Part shown: piece after piece, positions 35,401 through 44,517 of the stretch
Layout: the number at the start of each line of letters is the position of its first letter
Numbering within the stretch: the first letter of the stretch is position 1
Assembly: GCA_019423685.1 (NCBI GenBank)
Contig: JAHZAY010000010.1
Coordinates: 41,967-105,966, forward strand
Reading direction: 5' to 3'
Origin: Clostridiales bacterium
Lineage (GTDB): Bacteria; Bacillota; Clostridia; Oscillospirales; Ruminococcaceae
DNA: 64,000 nucleotides
Notes under the pieces: model-generated
The model's input: the letters and a program-made list of their open reading frames with translations, nothing else
The model's database searches: none
Told to the model about the DNA's origin: nothing
Translations under genes and position numbers: made by a program

Positions 35401-35919
35401 TTATTTTACCAATACTTTGGTGATTTCAGCAACATAGAGGTCGTGGAAGTCGCGCTTTGGGTAAGCGGCATCGAGCACCGCGTGGTCGGTAAAGCAGTCT
35501 TCGCGCAGAGTCTGCACATACATCTTGTGGCAGATCAGGACGGTCGTGGCCTCCTCAAAGCAGGGCACGCCGTCGATGTGGGTGAGCGTGAGGCCGGACT
35601 TTGCGATCTTGTCCTCATCGCGGCCCGAAACGGTGCCGAGGTAGCGCAGTTGCTCCATCTTATCTCCGCCAAAGAAGCACAGGGAGAAGGTGTCGCTGTG
35701 GTCCACAAACTGCTTGGTATAGCGCTGTGGGCGGACAAAGGTAAAGACGACATCCTTGTTCCAGAGATGTCCCATTCCTCCCCAGCTGGCGGTCATGGTG
35801 TTTGCCGTTGGCTTTCCATTGAGGTCCATTTCGGCGGTAATCAACATCCACTCTTTGCCGATGGCGGTAAAGACGTTTTGCTGCAGCTGTTCGATCGGAA
35901 TCTCGTGCAATTGACTCAT
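35401..35919 (-). CDS. Flavin reductase-like FMN-binding protein
   Basis: The 172-residue product has the FMN-binding split barrel of the flavin reductase domain family: WMLITAEMDLNGKPTANTMT, WGGMGHLWNKDVVFTFVRPQRYT, then the SLCFFGGDK and LGTVSGRDEDKIAKSGL segments that contact the flavin. Clostridial proteins of this type are annotated as flavin reductases or flavoredoxin-like. The electron donor and acceptor are unknown. AAAGGAGGA precedes the start. It stands alone with its own terminator. Confidence 0.9.
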   Translation of the reverse strand: MSQLHEIPIEQLQQNVFTAIGKEWMLITAEMDLNGKPTANTMTASWGGMGHLWNKDVVFTFVRPQRYTKQFVDHSDTFSLCFFGGDKMEQLRYLGTVSGRDEDKIAKSGLTLTHIDGVPCFEEATTVLICHKMYVQTLREDCFTDHAVLDAAYPKRDFHDLYVAEITKVLVK

Positions 35920-36062
35920 AGAAAAATCCTCCTTTTGAAAAGTCTTCCACTCTTTATGATACCGAATTTCTGCCGCTTGTCAAGAGGAAGAAAAGCGGCG
36001 GGGAGGATTTGCCCAGCAAGGTCCAAGACGCCGAGAGCCGGGAGGATAGCGCTTTAAAAAAG

Positions 36063-36962
36063 TCAGGACGGTACAGAAAAATCGTTCAGGATTGCCGTCT
36101 TGCATTCCGGAGTAAAGGAGAGGGTGGCGTCGGGATTGCGGGTAAAGGCGCAGGAGAGCGGCTGTGCAGGGGAATCGGTGAGCTGGGCTAAAAAGGCTGC
36201 TGCCTGGCGGCGCTGGTCGTAATCCTGATAGGAAAGGTCGCTTTCGGAGGCGTTGACCACGGCGGTAAACAGCTCTTCGGAATAGGAATGTTGCAGGTAT
36301 TTCAGGTGCTGGTTGATGCACAGCGCCATAAAGTCGGACAGAAAGGTGCAGCGGGAGAGGTCGTCCTGGGGTAGCTGCTTTTGCAGCAGGGCCCACAACC
36401 GCTGTCCATCCAGCAGCTGCACCCCCTCCTGCAGAGTTAAGGAGATGCCGCCCACCGTCAAATCCACCGCCTCGGACAAGGTCAGTGAGGTGAGGCCAAA
36501 ATCCTGCAACAGTTTTATAGCGGATTGCCGCGTCAAGGTGAGCTGCCGGTCGACTGCAACCCCAAGGCTTTGTTCGATCGCCTGCCGCAGACCGGAAAGG
36601 CCGTGGGCGGGGAGGATTTTGCTGACCGGTTCGGTGGTGCCGTTCAGGTTCAGCGCCAGCGAGTCCGGGAAGGCGAGGACGGGAATCTGTCCGCGCACCG
36701 GGTCAAAGCGCAGCAGAAAGAATATTGTGGGATTTTCCTGCTCACACAGCAGCAAGGTCATACAATCGGAGGAATCGGGAAGGTAGAGCGAGCCCTGATC
36801 GGAAGTTTGTTCTCGGGGGACATCCTGCTGGGCCTGGCTGGCAGGCTGACTGGGAAAGGAGAGCAGCGCGGCCATCCACAACAGCATGAAGCACAAAAAG
36901 GCAGAGGTGAAGGCGATGAGGAAGGCGCGCACAAAGGGTTTATTGGAAAACAGGCGGGACAT
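36063..36962 (-). CDS. Degenerate LytR-CpsA-Psr-like membrane protein
   Basis: The 299-residue product has a short cytoplasmic N-terminus, one transmembrane helix (about 13-35) and an extracellular domain. The domain resembles LCP proteins in layout: CMTLLLCEQENPTIFFLLRFDP at the first strands, then QAIEQSLGVAVDRQLTLTRQ, DFGLTSLTLSEAVDL and GVQLLDGQRLWALLQ. In LCP enzymes these segments hold Arg and Asp residues that bind the polyprenyl pyrophosphate; several appear absent here, so the protein may not be an active glycopolymer ligase. The ATG at 36962 has GGAGG eight bases upstream. Confidence 0.6.
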   Translation of the reverse strand: MSRLFSNKPFVRAFLIAFTSAFLCFMLLWMAALLSFPSQPASQAQQDVPREQTSDQGSLYLPDSSDCMTLLLCEQENPTIFFLLRFDPVRGQIPVLAFPDSLALNLNGTTEPVSKILPAHGLSGLRQAIEQSLGVAVDRQLTLTRQSAIKLLQDFGLTSLTLSEAVDLTVGGISLTLQEGVQLLDGQRLWALLQKQLPQDDLSRCTFLSDFMALCINQHLKYLQHSYSEELFTAVVNASESDLSYQDYDQRRQAAAFLAQLTDSPAQPLSCAFTRNPDATLSFTPECKTAILNDFSVPS

Positions 36963-37027
36963 AAGCACAGCCTCCTTTGCGGTTTTGTCAGGAGGATGGG
37001 ACAGAGTATCCCACTTTATGCAGACGC

Positions 37028-37059
37028 AGAAAAAGCAGGGACAAAGCCCTGCTTTTTCT
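37028..37059 (-). terminator. Terminator after the Ser/Glu-rich lipoprotein gene
   Basis: The stem AGAAAAAGCAGGG/CCCTGCTTTTTCT with a six-base loop lies downstream of the minus-strand gene at 37103-37648. Confidence 0.88.
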
Positions 37060-37102
37060 GTTTGGAAGAGTGTATGTCGAAAAAAGGAAGATTTGCGAAA
37101 GA

Positions 37103-37648
37103 CTACTGTGCGTCGGCACTGGTCTCTACCAGGCTGACAACGGTGACGCCAGAGGTATCGGTGCCCTGGATGGTACCGGTGTAGGTGATGGCCAGGGTAT
37201 CTCCGACTTTCATGCCGTCGACCTGTGTTTCATCGGCGTCATCGGGGATGGAGAAGGTCAATTCCTCCTCGTCATCGGTTTTGATGGTCACGGTACTCAT
37301 GGCAGCGTCTACGATGGTGCCGGTGAGGGTATGTTCCTCTGCATAGAGCGAACTTTCTGTGGAGGTTTCACTTTCTGGAGCGGTCTGAGTTTCCGAAGAA
37401 GATGCATCTGCACTTTCGGAGGAGCTCTCACTGCCAGTTTCCGTCTGATCCGCTTCCTCGCCACTAAACTCCTCATCGGTCGATTCGGTGTCTGCGCTCT
37501 CGGCAGTTTCCTTCGATGTTTCCTCGTCGGTGGAAACTGTCTCGGTGTTGCTCTGGTTGGAGGCAGAGGCAGTATCCTTATTGGAGGAGCAGGCCGCGAA
37601 GGAGACCATCATCATCGAGGCGAGCAGGATGGCAAACAGATTTTTCAT
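37103..37648 (-). CDS. Ser/Glu/Thr-rich lipoprotein with small beta domain
   Basis: The 181-residue product begins with a lipoprotein signal ending SFAACSS (lipobox Cys20). Residues 22-102 are a disordered linker made almost wholly of Ser, Thr, Glu, Asp and Ala. The last 80 residues form a compact beta-rich domain (LTGTIVDAAMSTVTIKTDDEEELTFSI, VGDTLAITYTGTI) of the OB-fold type seen in many clostridial lipoproteins. The function is unknown. It is probably monocistronic, with a terminator behind it. Confidence 0.8.
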   Translation of the reverse strand: MKNLFAILLASMMMVSFAACSSNKDTASASNQSNTETVSTDEETSKETAESADTESTDEEFSGEEADQTETGSESSSESADASSSETQTAPESETSTESSLYAEEHTLTGTIVDAAMSTVTIKTDDEEELTFSIPDDADETQVDGMKVGDTLAITYTGTIQGTDTSGVTVVSLVETSADAQ

Positions 37649-37821
37649 CGTACAAAACTCCTTTCCGTATGATGCGGCCTTTTTTTCAACCGCACCTATA
37701 CTATACAGTGGAAAAATGAATTTGTTATGTACAATGTAGGAATATATTGTTTTACAATTGTTAAGATTGCTTCAGGTAAAAGATGGTAAAAAAGCTGGAC
37801 CTGATAAAACGAAAGACCAAT

Positions 37822-38592
37822 TTACTGGTGGGAGGGGGCAAGCTGCATCCCGGATGGATCGACTGCGGTGCTGTCAGGGTAGATCAGCTCCCCGACAGGA
37901 ACGAGCTGATATCCGGCCTCTTGTGCAGATTGGAGGATCAGGGGCAGCGCCTGAGCGGAGTGAGAGGCACCGGCGTGCAGCAGGATGATGCTGCCGGGAG
38001 AGAGCTTTTCTTTCACACGGGCAGCGATATCCTGTGCACTGAGGCCCTGCCAATCCAGAGTGTCCAGGCTCCACTGGATGGGAATACAGCCGGCGCGATG
38101 GATGCAGTCGATGACGAGGTCGTTGTAGGCGCCGGAGGGGGGACGGAACAGGACAGGCTCCACCTTACAGGCGGCTTGGATGCTTTGCCGGGAAAGGGAG
38201 ATCTCCTCTAAAATTTCCTGCTCGGACAGACTGTCTAAATCCCGATGGGTGTGCGCGTGGCTGCCGATCTCCTGTCCGGAACAGGCGATGGTGCGTGCAG
38301 CACAGGGATAGCGCTCGGCCCATTCCCCCAACAAAAAGAAGGTGGCGCGGACCTGATACTCCTGCAATGTCGAGAGCATCGGGAGGATATCGGCATCATC
38401 CCAAGCGCAGTTGATGCCGAGTGCCGCGATTTTTTGATCGGTTTGTACCGAATAGATGGGAAGATTTCGTCCGTCGGTGGAGAGAAAGACTGCCTGAATG
38501 GGGTCCAGTATCGGCGCAAACAGTGCCAGAACAAGCACAGCGCAGACAAGCAAGGCAGGAAGAATTTTAAAACGTACAGTCCACACTTTCAT
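37822..38592 (-). CDS. Polysaccharide deacetylase, PdaB-like
   Basis: The 256-residue protein has an N-terminal membrane anchor and a CE4 NodB domain. The metal site is visible as INCAWDDADI (DD) and SHAHTH, the substrate groove as RPPSGAYNDL, and the closing motif as SIILLHAG. The start MKVWTVRFK and the domain layout match the sporulation protein PdaB, which is required for stable spores after germination onset. Whether it modifies cortex or another glycan is not known. ATG at 38592 follows AAGGGGG. An alpha/beta hydrolase gene lies upstream on the same strand. Confidence 0.87.
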   Translation of the reverse strand: MKVWTVRFKILPALLVCAVLVLALFAPILDPIQAVFLSTDGRNLPIYSVQTDQKIAALGINCAWDDADILPMLSTLQEYQVRATFFLLGEWAERYPCAARTIACSGQEIGSHAHTHRDLDSLSEQEILEEISLSRQSIQAACKVEPVLFRPPSGAYNDLVIDCIHRAGCIPIQWSLDTLDWQGLSAQDIAARVKEKLSPGSIILLHAGASHSAQALPLILQSAQEAGYQLVPVGELIYPDSTAVDPSGMQLAPSHQ

Positions 38593-38637
38593 CACAAGGC
38601 CCCCTTTTTAAAAAGTGTACGCAGCAGGGGGCAGGGT

Positions 38638-39375
38638 TTATGCCGAAAGGTGTTGCAGAAAGTCCAGCACAATCCGGTTAAAGGCATCCGGCTGTTTTGC
38701 CGCGCAAAAGTGGTCGGCACCGGGCATACAGACAAAGCGTGCGTTGGGCAGAGAGGATGCGATGAGGCGGCTGTGGCTGTAGCGGATCATGTCGTGCTGG
38801 CCGACAAGGACAAGGGCGGGCACAGTGAGGGAGGAAAGGGCCTTGGGGGCGATGTGGGGGTGGTGGACCATAAGCCCCAAAAGGGACGCGCGGTGCCGGG
38901 CCTTCACCCAAAAGGGGGAGAGCAGCAGGGTGGCGGCATATTCTGCGGCAGTCGAGAGCAGGACCGGCAGGCACATCCCGGAGGGGTAGAGGTTTGCGCC
39001 ATTTAGGATGAGCGACCGAACCCTTTGGGGGTATTGCAGGGCGAAGGTGAGGGCGAGGTTTCCGCCGTCGGAAAAGCCCAGCAGATGGGCGCGGCAGATG
39101 TGCAGGTGGTCGAGCAGGCGCAGCAGGTCGCCGGCAAAGGTGGAAAAGTCGAGCGGGCCTTCGATGCCGCTGGAGCGCCCTTGACCGCGGGTGTCCATCA
39201 GGACAAGGCGAAAGTGTGGGGAGAGCGCTGCGATCTGCTGGGAAAAATAGGTGTGATCCTCGCCGTTGCCGTGCAGGAGCACGAGATCGGGTGCGCCGGC
39301 AAAGGGAGAGGGATAGGTGACATAGAAGATTTCTGCCCCGGGACAGGACAGGGTGGAGCGGTCGGGCGATGACAT
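38638..39375 (-). CDS. Alpha/beta hydrolase
   Basis: The 245-residue protein has the alpha/beta hydrolase fold with the oxyanion HGNGED, DTRGQGRS, the nucleophile elbow GFSDGG (Ser near residue 104) and the C-terminal His in GADHFCAAK; VLVGQHDMI supplies the acid. It is of the general esterase/peroxidase-like class, and the substrate is not predictable. ATG at 39375 has GGAGG six bases ahead. It is followed by the PdaB-like gene 45 bases later, so they may be co-transcribed. Confidence 0.88.
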   Translation of the reverse strand: MSSPDRSTLSCPGAEIFYVTYPSPFAGAPDLVLLHGNGEDHTYFSQQIAALSPHFRLVLMDTRGQGRSSGIEGPLDFSTFAGDLLRLLDHLHICRAHLLGFSDGGNLALTFALQYPQRVRSLILNGANLYPSGMCLPVLLSTAAEYAATLLLSPFWVKARHRASLLGLMVHHPHIAPKALSSLTVPALVLVGQHDMIRYSHSRLIASSLPNARFVCMPGADHFCAAKQPDAFNRIVLDFLQHLSA

Positions 39376-39530
39376 CAACATCCTCCTTTTACGAATTTAA
39401 AAAATTTACAAAACCATTATACACTGGAAACGGATTCCAGGCAAATGCAACTTGCAATCCCCTTTAAAATCCGGTATACTTTTGGTAAGAACAGCCAACC
39501 CGAAAGGGAGCGTAAAGGGGGAAAACAAAG

Positions 39531-40577
39531 ATGGACAAAAAGTGGAAGACGGCAGCGATTGTTTTCCTCTGTCTGATCGCGGTGTCTTCGGTCAGCTTTT
39601 CGGCAGTGACGCTGGCAAGGGTCAAGAGTTTGGAGGATAATCTGAGCGCGGTGCAGCACTCGGTAACCAGCATCGACAGCGACATCAATTCTACCCTCAA
39701 TTCGGCCATTACGACCATCACCGAGACAGCCGAGAAAAGTGCGAGCATCATCTCGGACTACAAGGTGATCTGGGGCGAGTGCAGCCAGCAGGATCACACC
39801 ATGCAGTTGACGGTGCGGCTGATGCCCAAAGAGTTTGACGATGAGACACAGGTGCGCCTGCGGGTCAGCGGATATTCGGTCAAGGGCCAGGGATACGACA
39901 TGGTGTTTGACACCGAAGGGTTTGAAGAGCGCAGCGTAGATGCCCAACGGGTGGAGTCCGGCGTCTATGAGGCCAAGCTGACCATCCCGCTGGTGGATTA
40001 TGTGGCCTTGACGGCGGAGATGCAGGACGGAACCGCGATCCGGCAGGAAAAGCTGAAAGACCAGAGCGCGGTATGGGGATTAAAGCTGCTGCACCCCTAC
40101 ATGGAGGGCGGCTTTAAAAACTTTACCGTCACTTCAAGCGATCGCTCGCAAATCGAGTACACAGCCTATGCCAAGGTCAACCTGATGACCAGCTATGATG
40201 CGGGCGGTGCGACCAATGACCCAAAGATGCAAGACGGAACGGTCACCCTCTATTTAAATGGGGAGCAGCTGGAAAGCCGCGCGCTGGGTCAGACACAGGA
40301 GCAAGACGGTGAAGGACAGGCTGTGCAAAAGCAAAAGCAGGAGGACGGCTCTATTTTGACGGTGTACAACTCCGACAACACCGACCACGCCGACACCTGG
40401 GAAGGGTCCATCGGCGGCTTGAAGGAAGGGGATGTACTTTCCTTTGTCATCCGGGTGACGGATGAAAACGGCTTTACCTATGAAAAGGAAGTCAGCAGAA
40501 CGACCTTCACAGTCAAGGATGGGTGGATTAAGGGAACGGACGAGGTCCCCGAAGTGTCTGAAATTCTGGTTAAGTAA
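39531..40577 (+). CDS. Membrane-anchored coiled-coil/beta protein, unknown
   Basis: The 348-residue product has one N-terminal transmembrane helix (about residues 8-28), a short heptad-like coiled coil (about 30-75, LEDNLSAVQHSVTSIDSDIN) and a long extracellular part that is predicted beta-rich. It contains two similar Ig-like halves (YKVIWGECSQQDHTMQLTV and FKNFTVTSSDRSQIEYTAY). I do not recognise a family. RBS AAAGGGGG precedes the ATG and a long terminator hairpin follows. It probably acts outside the membrane, but no function can be assigned. Confidence 0.8.
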   Translation: MDKKWKTAAIVFLCLIAVSSVSFSAVTLARVKSLEDNLSAVQHSVTSIDSDINSTLNSAITTITETAEKSASIISDYKVIWGECSQQDHTMQLTVRLMPKEFDDETQVRLRVSGYSVKGQGYDMVFDTEGFEERSVDAQRVESGVYEAKLTIPLVDYVALTAEMQDGTAIRQEKLKDQSAVWGLKLLHPYMEGGFKNFTVTSSDRSQIEYTAYAKVNLMTSYDAGGATNDPKMQDGTVTLYLNGEQLESRALGQTQEQDGEGQAVQKQKQEDGSILTVYNSDNTDHADTWEGSIGGLKEGDVLSFVIRVTDENGFTYEKEVSRTTFTVKDGWIKGTDEVPEVSEILVK

Positions 40578-40591
40578 AATGAGCTTTTTTT

Positions 40592-40629
40592 GCAGGAGCT
40601 CTTCGGCATTTTTGCCGAAGAGCTCCTGC
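40592..40629 (+). terminator. Terminator hairpin after the gene at 39531
   Basis: A perfect 17-bp stem (GCAGGAGCTCTTCGGCA and its complement) with a TTTT loop lies 15 bases past the stop; the T-run after it is short. Confidence 0.8.
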
Positions 40630-40659
40630 CGGTTTTAGAGCAAAAATTTTGCGCAGGGC

Positions 40660-40689
40660 TTTACAAAACGGGGAAAGAGGGTATATAAT
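40660..40689 (+). promoter_or_regulatory. Promoter of the serS T-box unit
   Basis: TTTACA and TATAAT are spaced by 18 bases, directly ahead of the T-box leader. Confidence 0.7.
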
Positions 40690-40699
40690 AGCCTTGTAT

Positions 40700-40955
40700 T
40701 TAGAAGAATAGATGTATGCGCAATGAAGGAAACGGTCGCGTTCTAATATCCTTTCAGAGAGCTGGCGGCAGGTGTGAGCCGGCAGGAAAAGAGCCGATTT
40801 CCACTTCCAGAGCGTCCGGTGAAAGCCGGGGGGAGGCGCCCCATAGCGCGCCGGCAACGAGTGGCGCACTCCTGTATGGGGCGCGCAATTTGGGTGGCAA
40901 CACGGAATGTTCCTTTCGTCCCATATTTAAAGGGGGCGGGAGGATTTTTTTATTT
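40700..40955 (+). promoter_or_regulatory. T-box riboswitch (serine) upstream of serS
   Basis: The leader has the conserved T-box TGGGTGGCAACACGG (40891-40905). It overlaps the antiterminator and is followed by a terminator that pairs CCTTTCGTCCC with GGGGCGGGAGG, ending in a run of seven T. A likely specifier codon TCC lies at 40806-40808 on the 3' side of stem I, matching serine. Uncharged tRNA-Ser should stabilise the antiterminator and switch on serS. Confidence 0.9.
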
Positions 40956-41009
40956 CCCGCACCTATACAATGTAAGCAAAACCAATTTTTTTGCAAGGAG
41001 GATATCACC

Positions 41010-42296
41010 ATGCTGGATATCAGATTGGTACGGTCGAACCCGGACTTAGTCAAGGAGAACATCAAGAAAAAGTTCCAGGACGAAAAACTTGTCCTGGTAG
41101 ACGAGGTGCTGGAGCTGGATAAGCAGTTCCGCGACGCAAAATCCCGCGGCGACTATCTGCGCAGCCAGCGCAACACCCTGTCCAAGCAGATTGGCGGCCT
41201 GATGGCAAAGGGCCAGAAAGAGGAAGCAGCCAAGGTAAAGGAGCAGGTTACTGCGATGGCGCAGGAGCTCGAGGATCTGGAGGTCAAAGAGGGCGAGCTG
41301 AGCGAAGAGATCAAAAAGCGCATGATGGTCATTCCAAACATCATCGATGAGTCGGTTCCGATCGGCAAGGACGACAGCGAGAATGTAGAGTTGGAGCGCT
41401 TTGGCGATCCGGTTGTACCTCCATTTGAAATCCCGTACCATGTAGACATCATGGAGCGCCTGCACGGCATCGATCTGGACAGCGCCAGAAAGACCAGCGG
41501 CACCGGATTTTACTATCTGTGCGGCGACATTGCCCGCCTGCATTCGGCCATCCTGTCCTATGCAAGGGACTTTATGATCGATCGCGGATTCACCTATTAC
41601 ATTCCACCATTTATGATCCGCTCCAGCGTAGTCAACGGCGTCATGAGCTTCTCTGAGATGGAGAACATGATGTACAAGATTGAGGGAGAGGATCTGTACC
41701 TGATCGGCACCAGCGAGCACTCGATGATCGGCAAATTTATCGACACCATCCTCGACGAGTCTCAGCTGCCGCAGACACTGACCAGCTATTCCCCATGCTT
41801 TAGAAAAGAAGTGGGCGCACACGGCATCGAGGAGCGCGGCGTCTACCGCATCCATCAGTTTGAAAAGCAGGAGATGATCGTCGTCTGCAAGCCGGAGGAG
41901 AGCATGGACTGGTTCAACAAGCTGTGGCACAACACCGTCGATTTCTTCCGCACACTGGATATTCCGGTCCGCACCCTGGAGTGCTGCTCGGGTGACCTGG
42001 CAGATCTGAAGGTAAAGAGCCTGGATGTAGAGGCATGGAGCCCACGCCAGCAGAAATACTTTGAGGTCGGCAGCTGTTCCAACCTGGGCGACGCACAGGC
42101 AAGACGTCTGGGCATCCGCGTCAAGAACAAGGAGACAAAGCAGACCTATCTGCCGCACACCCTCAACAACACCGTGGTTGCTCCGCCGCGCATGCTGATT
42201 GCATTTTTGGAGAACAACCTCAACGACGACGGATCGGTGCGCATCCCAGAAGCACTGCGGATGTACATGGGCGGCAAAGATGTGATCCGTCCATAA
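41010..42296 (+). CDS. serS: Seryl-tRNA synthetase
   Basis: SerS charges tRNA-Ser and tRNA-Sec with serine. The 428-residue class II enzyme has an N-terminal long coiled-coil arm (about residues 28-100) that holds the tRNA. Motif 2 is CFRKEVGAHG with RGVYRIHQFEK, and motif 3 is NTVVAPPRMLIAFLEN. GKDVIRP is the usual C-terminus. AAGGAGG precedes the ATG. The leader is a serine T-box, so expression should follow tRNA-Ser charging. A UPF0340 gene lies 84 bases downstream. Confidence 0.98.
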   Translation: MLDIRLVRSNPDLVKENIKKKFQDEKLVLVDEVLELDKQFRDAKSRGDYLRSQRNTLSKQIGGLMAKGQKEEAAKVKEQVTAMAQELEDLEVKEGELSEEIKKRMMVIPNIIDESVPIGKDDSENVELERFGDPVVPPFEIPYHVDIMERLHGIDLDSARKTSGTGFYYLCGDIARLHSAILSYARDFMIDRGFTYYIPPFMIRSSVVNGVMSFSEMENMMYKIEGEDLYLIGTSEHSMIGKFIDTILDESQLPQTLTSYSPCFRKEVGAHGIEERGVYRIHQFEKQEMIVVCKPEESMDWFNKLWHNTVDFFRTLDIPVRTLECCSGDLADLKVKSLDVEAWSPRQQKYFEVGSCSNLGDAQARRLGIRVKNKETKQTYLPHTLNNTVVAPPRMLIAFLENNLNDDGSVRIPEALRMYMGGKDVIRP

Positions 42297-42380
42297 AATT
42301 GCTGCGAGAGTTTTTTTCCCAAACAGCCTAGCGGGCTTTTGGAAAAAGCGACGAACACATAACGGGAAAGGAGAATTACT

Positions 42381-42932
42381 ATGCAAGTAGAACTGCAAAC
42401 AATTCGGGAGCAGGTAGCCGAGGTAGCGAATAGACTCCTGGAAGTGGCAAACCTGCGGGAAGGCGACGTCTTTGTACTGGGCTGCAGCTCCAGTGAGATC
42501 TGCGGCGGTCAGATTGGCAAAGCTTCCAGCGCCGAGGTAGGGCAGGCCGTCATCGACGCGCTGCTGCCGATCCTGCGGGAAAAGGGACTGTATCTGGCCG
42601 TTCAGGGCTGTGAGCACATCAACCGTGCGCTGGTTATCGAGCGGGAAGCGGCTGAGAAGTACGGCTTTGAGATCGTCACCGTTAAGCCGGCATTGCATGC
42701 GGGCGGAGCCTGCTCGGTAGCGGCCTATGCAGCGGCGAAAGATCCGGTCATGGTCGAACATGTAGTGGCCAAAGCCGGCATCGATATCGGAGACACCTTT
42801 ATCGGACAGCACATCAAACACGTCCAGATCCCAGTTCGTGTCGGCATCACCGAGATCGGCGCGGCCCATGTGACCTGCGTGCGCAGCCGTCCAAAACTGA
42901 TTGGCGGACCGCGTGCCCAGTATCCAGACTAA
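42381..42932 (+). CDS. UPF0340/DUF436 family protein (YwlG-like)
   Basis: The 183-residue cytosolic protein matches the DUF436 (TIGR01440) family: VLGCSSSEICGGQIGKASS, AVQGCEHINRALVIER, LHAGGACSVAAY and FIGQHIKHVQIPVR. The many conserved Cys, His and Glu residues suggest a catalytic or binding site, but no activity has been established. B. subtilis YwlG is located near glyA and upp. RBS AAAGGAGAA. A terminator follows, so it may be carried on the serS message. Confidence 0.93.
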   Translation: MQVELQTIREQVAEVANRLLEVANLREGDVFVLGCSSSEICGGQIGKASSAEVGQAVIDALLPILREKGLYLAVQGCEHINRALVIEREAAEKYGFEIVTVKPALHAGGACSVAAYAAAKDPVMVEHVVAKAGIDIGDTFIGQHIKHVQIPVRVGITEIGAAHVTCVRSRPKLIGGPRAQYPD

Positions 42933-42964
42933 TCGACAACGGCAATCGAATATTTTGCAACACA

Positions 42965-42991
42965 AAAAAAACCTCCCATCGGGAGGTTTTT
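42965..42991 (+). terminator. Terminator after the UPF0340 gene
   Basis: The stem AAAAACCTCCC/GGGAGGTTTTT with a 3-base loop and T-run is present. Confidence 0.92.
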
Positions 42992-43350
42992 TTCTGTCAG
43001 AGGGAAAAGGGGACAAAAAGGCTGTGAGGTAAAATTTTTAAAGAGAAAAAAGGTTTTGCTACAGCAGCAGGAGAAAGAAAAGGCGGCGCTTTTATTTGGA
43101 ACAAAAAGCCTGCACACGCGCATCTTGCCTTTTTGGAAACGATGTAATATAATGAGGAAAGACCTATTATGTCTATCCCTTTTTTAGGAAAAACGGCAAG
43201 GTGCAGGGGGATGCAAAACCGGTGCGGGCCGTTAACAAAGTGAGCAAACATCCCAAAATGCACAGCCGGGCGGCGAGCCGCCGAAGCGTTGTGCTTTTAT
43301 ATAAATGAGTAGAATATCCATTTTGGTTTTGATAAGAATAGGAGGAAACT
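42992..43350 (+). other. recA upstream region and leader
   Basis: About 360 bases without a gene. The recA promoter is at 43125-43153, giving a leader of about 190 bases with a GGCGGC-GAGCC-GCCG hairpin near 43266-43284. No clear LexA box (GAAC-N4-GTTC type) was found near the promoter, so SOS control is not evident from the sequence. Confidence 0.5.
43125..43153 (+). promoter_or_regulatory. Promoter of recA
   Basis: TTGCCT and TATAAT are separated by 17 bases. Confidence 0.75.
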
Positions 43351-44517
43351 ATGGCAGAATCCGAAAAAGAAAAAGCCCTGCAAACCGCTCTTGCGCAGCT
43401 GGAAAAACAGTTTGGCAAGGGTGCGGTGATGAAGCTGGGCCAGAATTCTTCGCTCAACGTCGAGGCAATCCCGACCGGCTCCCTCTCACTGGATATTGCG
43501 CTGGGAATCGGCGGCGTGCCCAGAGGACGCATCGTCGAGATCTATGGACCAGAAAGTTCCGGTAAGACGACCGTCGCCCTGCACATCATCGCAGAGGCCC
43601 AGAAGATGGGGGGAGAAGCGGTGTTCATCGACGTAGAACACGCGCTCGACCCGGTGTATGCACAGGCGCTGGGCGTCGACATCGACTCGCTGCTGGTTTC
43701 GCAGCCGGATACCGGCGAGCAGGCGCTGGAAATTTGTGAGGCGCTGGTTCGTTCCGGCGCCATCGACGTCGTAGTTGTCGACTCGGTTGCCGCGATGACC
43801 ACCAAAGCGGAGATTGAGGGTGAGATGGGCGATTCATTTGTCGGCTTACAGGCGCGCCTGATGTCCCAGGCTCTGCGCAAGCTGACCGGAGCCATCTCCA
43901 AATCCAACGCAGTCTGCATCTTCATCAACCAGCTGCGCGAGAAGATCGGCGTCATGTACGGCAATCCGGAAACCACTCCAGGTGGCCGCGCGCTCAAGTT
44001 TTATTCCTCTGTCCGTCTGGATGTCCGCAAGAAGGACCCGATCAAAGAGGGCGGAGAGATCATCGGCAACCTGACCAAGGTCAAGGTTGTCAAAAACAAG
44101 GTGGCGCCGCCGTTCCGTGAGGCGGAGTTTGACATCATGTACGGCGAGGGCATCTCCCGCGAGGGCGAGATCATCGACCTGGCAGTCAAGCTGGACATTA
44201 TCAAAAAGTCTGGTTCCTGGTACAGCTATGAGGGCAACCGCATCGGCCAGGGCCGCGACAAGGTAAAGCAATATCTCAAAGAGAACCCGGAGGTGCGCGA
44301 GCAGATTGCAAAGCAGGTTATGGACCACAAGGATCAGCTGCTTTCTCCTGGCCGCGCAAAGAAGAAGGAAGAGGCGGTGCAGCAGCCTGAAGCGACAGAG
44401 CGCCCAGTACCTCCCGTTACAGAGGAGCCGGTGGGTGCAATCCCCGACATGGATGAAGATTTTGGCGCGCCAAAATCCTCTGCCAGCCTAATCGACATTG
44501 AGGCGGACGACAAGTAA
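43351..44517 (+). CDS. recA: Recombinase RecA
   Basis: RecA forms filaments on single-stranded DNA, drives strand exchange and activates LexA cleavage. The 388-residue protein has the Walker A GPESSGKTT near residue 67, the signature ALKFYSSVRLD, loop L1 and L2 regions (GDSFVGLQARLMSQ and NPETTPGG) and a C-terminal domain. The C-terminus is longer and rich in Pro and Glu (PVPPVTEEPVG), ending in an acidic tail. AGGAGGAAAC precedes the ATG. The stop codon shares one base with recX. Confidence 0.98.
   Translation: MAESEKEKALQTALAQLEKQFGKGAVMKLGQNSSLNVEAIPTGSLSLDIALGIGGVPRGRIVEIYGPESSGKTTVALHIIAEAQKMGGEAVFIDVEHALDPVYAQALGVDIDSLLVSQPDTGEQALEICEALVRSGAIDVVVVDSVAAMTTKAEIEGEMGDSFVGLQARLMSQALRKLTGAISKSNAVCIFINQLREKIGVMYGNPETTPGGRALKFYSSVRLDVRKKDPIKEGGEIIGNLTKVKVVKNKVAPPFREAEFDIMYGEGISREGEIIDLAVKLDIIKKSGSWYSYEGNRIGQGRDKVKQYLKENPEVREQIAKQVMDHKDQLLSPGRAKKKEEAVQQPEATERPVPPVTEEPVGAIPDMDEDFGAPKSSASLIDIEADDK

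Noticed and set aside
41046..43016. A 656-codon minus-strand frame across serS and the UPF0340 gene
   Set aside because: It spans two well-conserved plus-strand genes and is a codon-bias shadow.
43090..43350. A LexA/SOS box in front of recA
   Set aside because: No GAAC-N4-GTTC type palindrome could be found near the promoter.
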